DNA from: VRUE01 sp035260485
GTDB taxonomy: Bacteria; Actinomycetota; Thermoleophilia; Solirubrobacterales; 70-9
Assembly: GCA_035260485.1 (NCBI GenBank)
Contig: DATFVC010000008.1
Span: 1-20,127, forward strand
DNA length: 20,127 nt
Direction of reading: 5' to 3'
A program made the position numbers and the translations under genes. How positions within the stretch are numbered: position 1 is the first letter of the stretch; each line of letters starts with the position of its first letter. Below are positions 6,603-19,864 of this stretch, in pieces. The notes below the pieces were generated by a model. It searched no databases and was not told where the DNA came from. It was given only the letters and a program-made list of their open reading frames with translations.

Positions 6603-7025
6603 ATGGCCAAGAAAGTCTTAACCCTCATCAAGCTGCAGATCCAGGCGGGCAACGCCAACCCGGCGCCGCCGGTCGGCCCGGCGCTTGGTCAGCACGGCGT
6701 CAACATCATGGAGTTCTGCAAAGCCTTCAACGCCCAGACCCAGGCCGAGGGCGGCACGATCATCCCGGTCGAGATCACGGTCTATGAGGACCGCTCCTTC
6801 AGCTTCGTCACCAAGACGCCACCCGCCGCGGTGCTGATCCGCGAAGCGATCGGCATCAAAAAGGGCTCTGGCGAGCCGCACGTGAACAAAGTCGGCACGA
6901 TCTCGATCGACCAGGTCCGCCAGATCGCCGAGCGCAAGATGCCCGACCTCAACGCCAACGACCTCGACGCCGCCTCGAAGATCATCGCCGGCACCGCCCG
7001 CTCGATGGGCGTGGACGTCGAATAG
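6603..7025 (+). CDS. rplK: 50S ribosomal protein L11
   Basis: A 140-residue L11, close to the usual 141. It binds the GTPase-associated centre of 23S rRNA and takes part in factor binding and stringent-response activation. The conserved N-terminal domain (KLQIQAGNANPAPPVGPALG, then GVNIMEFCKAFNAQT) and C-terminal RNA-binding domain (GTISIDQVRQIAE, IIAGTARSMGVDVE) are both intact. ATG 6603 is chosen over TTG 6561 because family proteins begin MAKKV. No Shine-Dalgarno sequence precedes it, but TATTGT lies 10 bases upstream, so the gene may also be read from a short or absent leader. rplA starts 2 bases after the stop. Confidence 0.97.
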   Translation: MAKKVLTLIKLQIQAGNANPAPPVGPALGQHGVNIMEFCKAFNAQTQAEGGTIIPVEITVYEDRSFSFVTKTPPAAVLIREAIGIKKGSGEPHVNKVGTISIDQVRQIAERKMPDLNANDLDAASKIIAGTARSMGVDVE

Positions 7026-7027
7026 CC

Positions 7028-7774
7028 ATGGCCCACGGCAAGCGCTACCGCAAACAGCTCGGCAAGGTCCAGCGCGAGCGGGACTACCCACCAGCCGAGG
7101 CGATCTCGTTGATCAAGGAGACGGCGAGCGCCGGCTTCGACGAGACGGTGGAGCTGCACATGCGACTCGGCGTCAACGTCCGCCACGCCGAGGAGCAGCT
7201 GCGCGGCACCCTCGCGCTGCCGCACGGGCTGGGCAAAGACGTGACGATCGCGGTCTTCGCCGAAGGCCAGCAGGCGCGCGACGCGGAGTCCGCGGGCGCG
7301 GACTTCGTCGGCGGTCAGGACATGGTGGAGAAAGTCCAGGAGGGCTGGACCGACTTCGAGGTCGTGATCTCCACCCCCGACATGATGAAAACGGTCGGTC
7401 AGCTCGGCCGCGTGCTCGGGCCGCAGGGCAAGATGCCGAATCCGAAGGTGGGCACCGTCACCGACGACATCGAGAAGGCGGTGACCGAGTCGAAGGCAGG
7501 CAAGATCGAGTACCGCACCGACCGCCAGGCGATCGTCCATCTGGCGATCGGCAAGGCCAGCTTCGACGAGCAGAAACTGCTCGACAACTGCCTCGCGGTG
7601 ATCGACGAGATCGTCCGCGCTAAGCCGTCCTCCTCGAAGGGCAAATACATCCTCTCGGCGACGTTGACGACGACGATGGGCCCAGGGATCCGGGTCGACG
7701 CCGGCAAGACCGGCGAGCGTGAGGTCGCCGCCGACGCGGCGACCGAGACCGCACCGGAGCCCGCGACCGCCTAA
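7028..7774 (+). CDS. rplA: 50S ribosomal protein L1
   Basis: A 248-residue L1, which forms the mobile L1 stalk that helps release deacylated tRNA and in many bacteria represses its own operon. The two-domain fold is recognisable from GKRYRKQLGKV, KDVTIAVFAEGQQARDAESA, GRVLGPQGKMPNPKVGTV and YRTDRQAIVHLAIGKASF. The C-terminus carries about 15 extra Ala/Glu/Thr-rich residues (TGEREVAADAATETAPEP), probably disordered. ATG 7028 is 2 bases after the rplK stop, so translation is likely coupled. Confidence 0.97.
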   Translation: MAHGKRYRKQLGKVQRERDYPPAEAISLIKETASAGFDETVELHMRLGVNVRHAEEQLRGTLALPHGLGKDVTIAVFAEGQQARDAESAGADFVGGQDMVEKVQEGWTDFEVVISTPDMMKTVGQLGRVLGPQGKMPNPKVGTVTDDIEKAVTESKAGKIEYRTDRQAIVHLAIGKASFDEQKLLDNCLAVIDEIVRAKPSSSKGKYILSATLTTTMGPGIRVDAGKTGEREVAADAATETAPEPATA

Positions 7775-7798
7775 ACTCCTCCGCCGCGCGACCCCGAG

Positions 7799-7875
7799 AC
7801 CACCGGCAGCCGCCGATGGGCCTCAAACGGGACATATAGGCCCGCTTTAGGCCCATCGACAGCAGAAGCCCGGTG
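7799..7875 (+). ncRNA. Probable L10-type leader RNA before rplJ
   Basis: The 111-base gap before rplJ can fold into a long stem. CACCGG (7801-7806) pairs with CCGGTG (7870-7875). Inside, CGATGGGCCT (7814-7823) pairs perfectly with AGGCCCATCG (7849-7858), and CGGG (7828-7831) with CCCG (7841-7844). The leading GAGACCACCGG resembles the purine-rich element of known bacterial L10 leaders, where the L10-L7/L12 complex binds and represses translation of rplJL. Position, size and stacked helices fit that role. The assignment to that RNA family is by resemblance, not a covariance search. Confidence 0.65.
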
Positions 7876-7885
7876 CAGGTGAACG

Positions 7886-8410
7886 ATGAACAGAGACGAA
7901 AAGGCACAAGTAATCGAGGAGATCGTCGCCCAGATCGAGGGCGCCGAAGCGATATTCGCGGTTGACTACAAGGGCATCAGCGTCCCGCAGGCGGCTGAAC
8001 TGCGCGGCAAGCTGCGCGAAGCCGACGCCAGCTTCCGGGTCGTCAAGAACCGCCTCACCAAACGGGCGGCTGAGCAGGCTGGCGAGGATCGCCTCGCGGA
8101 GCTGCTCCAGGGCCCGACCGCGCTGACCTTCGTCCGCGGCGACACCGCCCAGGCGGCGAAGGCGATCTCGATCTTCAGCAAAGAGCATGACGTCCTCGTA
8201 TTCAAGGGCGGCTTCATGGACGAACTCGTCCTCGACGAGGAGAAGTTCAAATCGATCGCCCGCCTGCCCACCCGCGAAGTGCTCGATGGCCAGTTGGCCG
8301 GCGTTGTCGCCAGCCCTTTGACCGGCCTCGTCCGCGGCCTCGGCTCGATGGTCTCCGGCCTCGCCAACCAGCTTCAGCAGCTTCAAGAAAAAAAGGAGAA
8401 AGAAGAGTAG
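7886..8410 (+). CDS. rplJ: 50S ribosomal protein L10
   Basis: A 174-residue L10, which anchors L7/L12 dimers to form the ribosomal stalk. Conserved segments are VIEEIVAQIEGAEAIFAVDY, a KGISVPQAAELRGKLREA block, FRVVKNRLTKRA and LPTREVLDGQLAGVVASPL. The C-terminal helix that binds L7/L12 ends in a Lys/Glu-rich QEKKEKEE. ATG 7886 follows GCAGGTGAACG, a moderate ribosome site at the foot of the putative leader stem, so folding could block initiation. The stop codon directly abuts the rplL start. Confidence 0.97.
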   Translation: MNRDEKAQVIEEIVAQIEGAEAIFAVDYKGISVPQAAELRGKLREADASFRVVKNRLTKRAAEQAGEDRLAELLQGPTALTFVRGDTAQAAKAISIFSKEHDVLVFKGGFMDELVLDEEKFKSIARLPTREVLDGQLAGVVASPLTGLVRGLGSMVSGLANQLQQLQEKKEKEE

Positions 8411-8806
8411 ATGGCAACCAAAGTCAAAACTGAGGACTGGATCGAGGAGCTGAAAGGCATCTCGGTGCTCGAGCTCTCCGAGCGGATCAAAGCGCTCGAG
8501 GAGGAGTTCGGAGTCTCCGCAACCGCGGTCGCCGCCGCCGCACCGGCAGCTGCCAGCGCCCCCAACGGGGAGGGAGACGGCGGCGCCGAGGAGTCCTCCA
8601 CGGTCGACGTGGTGCTGACCGAGGTCGGCGGCCAGAAAGTGCCGGTGATCAAGGTCGTCCGCGCCGCGACCGGGCTCGGCCTGAAAGAGGCCAAGGCGAT
8701 CGTCGACGAGGCCCCGAAAGCGATCAAAGAGGGCATCGAGCGCGACGAAGCCGAAAAGATCAAGGGGGAACTCGAGGAGGCAGGCGCCACCGTCGAGCTC
8801 AAATAG
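8411..8806 (+). CDS. rplL: 50S ribosomal protein L7/L12
   Basis: A 131-residue stalk protein that recruits translation GTPases. The N-terminal dimerisation segment (WIEELKGISVLELSERIKAL) is followed by an Ala-rich hinge (about 37-55) and the globular C-terminal domain with the signature GGQKVPVIKVVRAATGLGLK and EAKAIVDEAP. The ATG follows the rplJ stop with no gap. An A-rich, purine-rich run inside the end of rplJ (AAAAGGAGAAAGAAGAG) supplies the ribosome site. Confidence 0.97.
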   Translation: MATKVKTEDWIEELKGISVLELSERIKALEEEFGVSATAVAAAAPAAASAPNGEGDGGAEESSTVDVVLTEVGGQKVPVIKVVRAATGLGLKEAKAIVDEAPKAIKEGIERDEAEKIKGELEEAGATVELK

Positions 8807-8947
8807 GCGTTGCAGAGCGGTTTGGCGGCCCAGCCGTCAGCCGAGCGATCGCGTGTGTTATTTTTCGTGGTCGCGCGCCTGTTGTCATCCCCTGCCCATA
8901 TCTGCGCTGTATCCACGTCCCTCTGACCGTCTGAGGAGTCGCCGACT
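8807..8947 (+). promoter_or_regulatory. rplL-rpoB spacer with hairpin and T-run
   Basis: TGGCGGC (8823-8829) pairs with GCCGTCA (8833-8839) over a CCA loop, with one G-T pair. A TTATTTTT run lies at 8858-8865, 18 bases later, too far for a standard terminator. In many bacteria partial attenuation between rplL and rpoB sets the ribosome-to-polymerase ratio, and this spacer is where such control would sit. A GAGGAG ribosome site precedes rpoB. No convincing promoter was found. Confidence 0.35.
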
Positions 8948-16587
<7,640 letters not shown>

Positions 16588-16592
16588 CGAGG

Positions 16593-16671
16593 GAGAGGGC
16601 GAGTGCCCATCCGCCGGAACCTGCTCCCTTCGGTCGCTCACAAGTTCCGCCGGACGGGCACTCGCCCTCTC
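16593..16671 (+). repeat. Long hairpin, copy 1 of conserved-loop family (after rpoC)
   Basis: Left arm 16593-16620 (GAGAGGGCGAGTGCCC inward to CCGGAAC) and right arm 16644-16671 pair at 26 of 28 positions. The 23-base loop (16621-16643) contains GCTCCCTTCG followed by GTCGCTCACAA. It begins 5 bases after the rpoC stop and probably ends the rpoC transcript, although no T tract follows. Confidence 0.85.
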
Positions 16672-16711
16672 TATCCAACGTTCGCTCCAGCTGAGCACTG
16701 CCGTGCTGCTG

Positions 16712-16793
16712 GAAGAGGCCGGGGTGGCCCTGCGGCGAACTTGTGAGCGAGCGAAGGGAGCGGGTTCGCAGCAGGGGTGCCCCGGCCTCTTTC
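16712..16793 (-). repeat. Long hairpin, copy 3 of conserved-loop family (inverted)
   Basis: Arms 16712-16740 and 16764-16793 are complementary except for four mismatches and one extra base (core AAGAGGCCGGGG with its complement). The loop 16741-16763, read on the minus strand, matches the loop of the 17580-17662 copy at 22 of 23 positions. Apart from the innermost CGAAC/GTTCG, the stem is unrelated to those of the other copies. It lies 13 bases past the stop of the minus-strand decapeptide-repeat gene, in sense with it. Confidence 0.8.
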
Positions 16794-16806
16794 GAGCTGA
16801 GCTGTG

Positions 16807-17475
16807 TTAGTTGCTCGAGCCGCCAGTTAGGCAGTAGGCGAACGCCGTCAAGGTGCTGGCGGCGCCATTGTTGTTTTTGGCTTGGTAGAGCCAGCCGTTG
16901 CCGTTGCGCAGCGTCGAGGTCATCTCGACCCCGAAGTTGGCCGGCTGACCGCCGCCGCTGATCACCGTCGTGCCTTCCGGGCAGGTTGCGGTGACGCTGC
17001 CGCTGCCGCCGGCCGCGATCGCGGTGCTGTTCGTGACCTGGATGATCGGGCCGAGCTCGGAGGCGCGAATGGCGCCGGTCTGGATCTCGCTCGAGCCGAC
17101 CGAGTTGGGGCCGAGGTCATCTTGGGTCAGCGACTGGTCGGCTACCTCCGAGGAGGTGACCGAAGCGGGGCCGAGGTCGCCCGCGGTGAGCGAGTCGGGG
17201 GCCACCTTGGGGGAGGTAACCGCGTTTTCGGCGATCTCGTCGGCGCCAACCGAGTTGGTGCCGAGGTCGTTGGCGGTGACCGACGCGTCGGCGATCTTGG
17301 GCGAGTTGACCGCGTTGTCGCGGAGGTCGATCGTGCGGACGGTGCCGTCGACGATCTGCCGCGAGCTGACGCTGGCAGCCTTCGCTGCGAAGGCCGAGCC
17401 CGCCAGGGCCAGGAACAGGGCCAGGCAGCTGATCACGAGGGCGGGGGAGGGGCGGAACTTGCTCTTGCTGGTCAT
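16807..17475 (-). CDS. Secreted decapeptide-repeat protein
   Basis: A 222-residue exported protein. Residues 1-31 are a signal peptide: a basic start (MTSKSKFR), a hydrophobic core and an AGSAFAAKA end. Residues 36-145 consist of eleven uninterrupted ten-residue repeats with consensus [VIL]-x-x-x-[DEK]-[LIV]-x-x-x-[AST], for example VTANDLGTNS, VGADEIAENA and LTQDDLGPNS. Such regular short repeats usually build an elongated beta-solenoid or fibre; that is an inference. The C-terminal 75 residues form a separate domain with two Cys (TATCPEGTTVISGGG and AFAYCLTGG) that could make a disulfide. ATG at 17475 is chosen because AAAGGAGA precedes it by a proper distance and the signal peptide begins there. 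It is convergent with rpoC. Function unknown; surface attachment is plausible. Confidence 0.85.
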   Translation of the reverse strand: MTSKSKFRPSPALVISCLALFLALAGSAFAAKAASVSSRQIVDGTVRTIDLRDNAVNSPKIADASVTANDLGTNSVGADEIAENAVTSPKVAPDSLTAGDLGPASVTSSEVADQSLTQDDLGPNSVGSSEIQTGAIRASELGPIIQVTNSTAIAAGGSGSVTATCPEGTTVISGGGQPANFGVEMTSTLRNGNGWLYQAKNNNGAASTLTAFAYCLTGGSSN

Positions 17476-17579
17476 CTTGGGTCTCCTTTGTTGTTGTGGA
17501 ACCTGATGAGCACAGCTTCGGCGGGGTCCGGCTCTGCGACTACGGACCCTTGGGGTGAACTCCCTCACCCCTGTGCCTG

Positions 17580-17662
17580 GGAGGGGGCGGGATACCCATC
17601 CGCCGGAACCCGCTCCCTTCGGTCGCTCACAAGTTCCGCCGGACGGGCATCCCGCCCCTCTC
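17580..17662 (+). repeat. Long hairpin, copy 2 of conserved-loop family (before the monooxygenase gene)
   Basis: Arms 17580-17609 and 17633-17662 pair at 24 of 30 positions (23 of the inner 26). The loop 17610-17632 differs from that of the 16593-16671 copy at one base. The outer stem reads GCGGGAT where that copy has GCGAGTG, and both arms carry the change. It sits between divergent genes, 15 bases before the monooxygenase start, so it is not at the end of any recognised gene. Confidence 0.85.
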
Positions 17663-17664
17663 GG

Positions 17665-17670
17665 TAGATT
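17665..17670 (+). promoter_or_regulatory. Possible -10 element of the monooxygenase gene (leaderless)
   Basis: TAGATT fits TANNNT and ends 6 bases before GTG 17677, the spacing expected if transcription begins at the start codon. No Shine-Dalgarno sequence is present. The corresponding -35 position falls inside the right arm of the preceding hairpin and shows no consensus. Confidence 0.5.
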
Positions 17671-17676
17671 GGCCAG

Positions 17677-18999
17677 GTGGCCAACCCCTCGAAGGTCTGC
17701 ATCATCGGCGCCGGATCATCCGGGCTTACTGCTTGTCAGGTGCTGGGCACGGGGGGGATCCCGTTCGACTGCTTTGAGAAGGGGTCGATGATCGGCGGCA
17801 ATTGGCGTTTCGAAAACGACAATGGGACCTCGTCCGCCTACCGATCACTGCACATCAACAGCGCTCGCAAGCTGATGTCTTTCAAGGCATTTCCGATGCC
17901 GGCGGACTATCCGGACTACCCCAGTCACTACCAGGTCGCCAAGTACTTCGACGACTACGCGGAGCGTTTTGGCCTCGCCGAGAAGATCACCTTTCGCACC
18001 GAGGTCGTGACCGCCGAGCCCACTGGGGACGGCTGGGAGGTGACGGTCGAGGACGCCGATGGCGCGCGGCGGACCGAGCGCTATCGGGCGGTGCTGGTGG
18101 CCAACGGTCATCACTGGAGCCCGCGCTGGCCCGAACCCTCCTTCCCGGGCGCCGACGAGTATGAGGGCGAGCAGATGCACGTCCATCACTACCGCGAGTC
18201 CGAGGTGCTTGTGGGTAAGCGTGTCTTGGTCCTCGGAATCGGCAACTCAGCCGTTGACGTCGCGGTCGAGTCTTCGCGAATCGCGGAGAAGACGTTTCTG
18301 GCGATGCGGCGCGGCGCCTACGTTCTGCCCAAGTTCCTCGGCGGCACGCCGATCGACGAATCCGCGCCGCCGGTCATGAGCCGGCTGCCCTTGCCGGTGC
18401 AGCGGTTCTTCTTCTCGACGCTGTTGAAGCTGTCGGTCGGGGACATGACCGACTATGGCCTGCCGAAGCCCGATCACAAGCTGCTCGAGGCCCATCCCAC
18501 GGTGTCCTCGGAGCTGCTGCCGCGGATCGGCCACGGCGACATCGCGGTCAAGCCGAACATCGATCGCTTCGCCGGCGGTCGCACGGTGCGTTTCGCCGAT
18601 GGCAGCGAGGAGGAGATCGATCTGGTCGTCTACTGCACCGGCTACGAAATCTCATTTCCGTTCCTCGACTCAAAGGTCTTTGCTGCGCCCGACAACCGCA
18701 TGCCGCTGTACAAGCGGGCTGTCTCTGCCGAGAACCCGGGCCTCTACTTCATCGGCTTCATCCAACCACTGGGGCCGATAATGCCGATCGCCGAGGCCCA
18801 GGCTGAATGGATCGCCGACCTGCTGACCGACCGTGCGACGCTTCCGTCAGCTCTGGAGATGCGCCAAGAGGTCGCCAGCTACGACCGCTGGCTGAAGAAG
18901 CGCTTCGTGACCTCTAAGCGTCACACGATCGAGGTGGATTTCCATCCGTACCTACGGGAGATCAGCCGCGAGCGAAAGCGATCTAAGCAGGCGGCCTGA
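17677..18999 (+). CDS. Flavin-dependent monooxygenase (class B, FMO-like)
   Basis: A 440-residue NADPH- and FAD-dependent monooxygenase of the FMO/Baeyer-Villiger group, which uses a C4a-hydroperoxyflavin to oxygenate N, S or carbonyl groups. The FAD-binding GxGxxG is at 11-16 (CIIGAGSSGL). The NADPH site is GIGNSAVDVA from 187. YEGEQMHVHHY (162-172) fits the FMO fingerprint FxGxxxHxxxY except for Tyr in the first position. A CTGY motif lies at 320-323. KGSMIGGNWRFENDNG near residue 35 is also typical. The substrate cannot be told. GTG 17677 is the start: the Rossmann fold begins a few residues later, and a -10-like element sits 6 bases upstream. It appears monocistronic; its stop overlaps the end of a minus-strand gene by 17 bases. 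Confidence 0.9.
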   Translation: MANPSKVCIIGAGSSGLTACQVLGTGGIPFDCFEKGSMIGGNWRFENDNGTSSAYRSLHINSARKLMSFKAFPMPADYPDYPSHYQVAKYFDDYAERFGLAEKITFRTEVVTAEPTGDGWEVTVEDADGARRTERYRAVLVANGHHWSPRWPEPSFPGADEYEGEQMHVHHYRESEVLVGKRVLVLGIGNSAVDVAVESSRIAEKTFLAMRRGAYVLPKFLGGTPIDESAPPVMSRLPLPVQRFFFSTLLKLSVGDMTDYGLPKPDHKLLEAHPTVSSELLPRIGHGDIAVKPNIDRFAGGRTVRFADGSEEEIDLVVYCTGYEISFPFLDSKVFAAPDNRMPLYKRAVSAENPGLYFIGFIQPLGPIMPIAEAQAEWIADLLTDRATLPSALEMRQEVASYDRWLKKRFVTSKRHTIEVDFHPYLREISRERKRSKQAA

Positions 19000-19324
19000 G
19001 TGGAGGGGACGGGGGTCCCCTCCTGGCCAGCGGCGTCCTGCTTTTCGCCCTGACCGTTCGGCGAGAGAGTCCGGGCTCCCGGCGAAGAACCCAGCGGCCA
19101 GGAGGGGAACCCCGTCCCCTCCCTGCGCCAGCGCCTCCCGGAAGATGGTGGGGCCCCCGCGGGCGGGTGGGGAGTGGGCAGCGACGTTCGAAGCCCCCGC
19201 CTGAGTCCTCCGCGGTGTCCTCTGCTTCGGGCGACTTGCTTGCCCACCAGACCAGCCAAAGCGCGCCGAAAACCGGGATCTTCAGCACCACAAGCAGAAA
19301 GAAGATGGGCCAGAACCCCTCCAT
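18983..19324 (-). CDS. Small single-helix membrane protein, C-terminus encoded by a hairpin
   Basis: The 113-residue frame from ATG 19324 starts with a strongly hydrophobic helix at residues 5-27 (WPIFFLLVVLKIPVFGALWL), then an acidic linker (SPEAEDTAEDSGGG) and a basic, Pro/Arg-rich tail (RPRGPHHLPGG). I recall similar short N-terminal-helix proteins with Gly/Pro/Arg tails from Thermoleophilia; their role is unknown. From about residue 68 on, the sequence is encoded by the long hairpin at 19002-19122 and looks like low-complexity translation (RRGPPSPPLRPPA end). The last 17 bases overlap the monooxygenase gene. The N-terminal 65 residues look genuine; the tail may be an artefact of repeat insertion. 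It follows the HAD-like gene by 50 bases. Confidence 0.6.
   Translation of the reverse strand: MEGFWPIFFLLVVLKIPVFGALWLVWWASKSPEAEDTAEDSGGGFERRCPLPTRPRGPHHLPGGAGAGRGRGSPPGRWVLRREPGLSRRTVRAKSRTPLARRGPPSPPLRPPA
19002..19122. repeat. Long hairpin with 27-bp stem after the monooxygenase gene
   Basis: Arms 19002-19028 (GGAGGGGACGGGG inward to CTCCTGGCC) and 19096-19122 pair at 26 of 27 positions. The 67-base loop holds smaller hairpins: TCGCC/GGCGA (19045-19064) and CCGGG/CCCGG (19071-19082). It begins 2 bases after the monooxygenase stop. Its loop does not match the 23-base loop of the three hairpins between 16593 and 17662. Confidence 0.85.
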
Positions 19325-19374
19325 CGAGCCAGTGTAGCCGCCAAACCCGGGCCCGTCGGCGGGCTTGTTCGGGC

Positions 19375-19851
19375 TTATTGGCCGTCGGCCCAGGCGATCA
19401 GGGCTTCTACCTGGACCTCCTCGAGGCCCAGCTGGGGCTCGGTTGGGACGAGCAGGGTCGGCTCATCCCGACCCCGTGCCCACTCGTAGCAGCTCTCGTC
19501 GAAGTTGTCGTCGATCCAGGCCAGCGGCCGCCCTTTGCCGTACTCGTCCAGCGGGCCCAGCTTCCAGTGGGCGGAGCCAAAACGTGCAGCGCCGTCGAAC
19601 GTCAGATGCGGAAGCTCTGGGAGCCCGAGGATGTTGGGCAAGTAGTCATTGGCTTTGTCCTCCCACCCCGTCGCCCAGACCAGGTCATAGTGCTCGCCGA
19701 GCGTCATCAAGCGCTTGCCAGCTGCCAAGGAGATGCAATGCACCATCCCGTCGATCAACTCGAACTTTGCCTCGTCCTTGCCAGGCGGGTCGTCGAAGCC
19801 AAAGAGCGAGATGACGCCGTCGACGTCGACGGCGAGGATGGGCCGGCTCAT
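19375..19851 (-). CDS. HAD-superfamily-like protein
   Basis: A 158-residue cytoplasmic protein with the landmarks of the haloacid-dehalogenase fold. Motif I is AVDVDGVIS, with Asp9 and Asp11 as putative nucleophile and acid. A Thr occurs in VWATGWEDKAN (Thr61, motif II-like). Lys97 is a possible motif III residue, and WIDDNFD gives Asp114 and Asp115 as metal-binding motif IV. HAD proteins are mostly phosphatases; this short form has no obvious cap domain and the substrate is unknown. ATG 19851 begins 13 bases after the rpsG stop on the same strand, so it is probably read with rpsG, where fusA would normally be expected. Confidence 0.75.
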   Translation of the reverse strand: MSRPILAVDVDGVISLFGFDDPPGKDEAKFELIDGMVHCISLAAGKRLMTLGEHYDLVWATGWEDKANDYLPNILGLPELPHLTFDGAARFGSAHWKLGPLDEYGKGRPLAWIDDNFDESCYEWARGRDEPTLLVPTEPQLGLEEVQVEALIAWADGQ

Positions 19852-19864
19852 GGAGCCAGGCTAG

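Noticed and set aside
17476..17568. Longer N-terminus for the decapeptide-repeat protein, adding 31 residues
   Set aside because: The added residues are Arg-rich and would mask the signal peptide; the AAAGGAGA ribosome site fits the ATG at 17475.
16593..17662. Possible CRISPR array because of repeated, spaced, palindromic units
   Set aside because: Only three units occur, in mixed orientation, with irregular spacing of tens to about 800 bases and a gene between them; no cas gene is present.
16882..17667. Plus-strand open frames of 261 and 178 codons opposite the decapeptide-repeat gene
   Set aside because: The minus strand has a signal peptide, regular repeats and a ribosome site. The plus frames merely mirror the 30-base periodicity.
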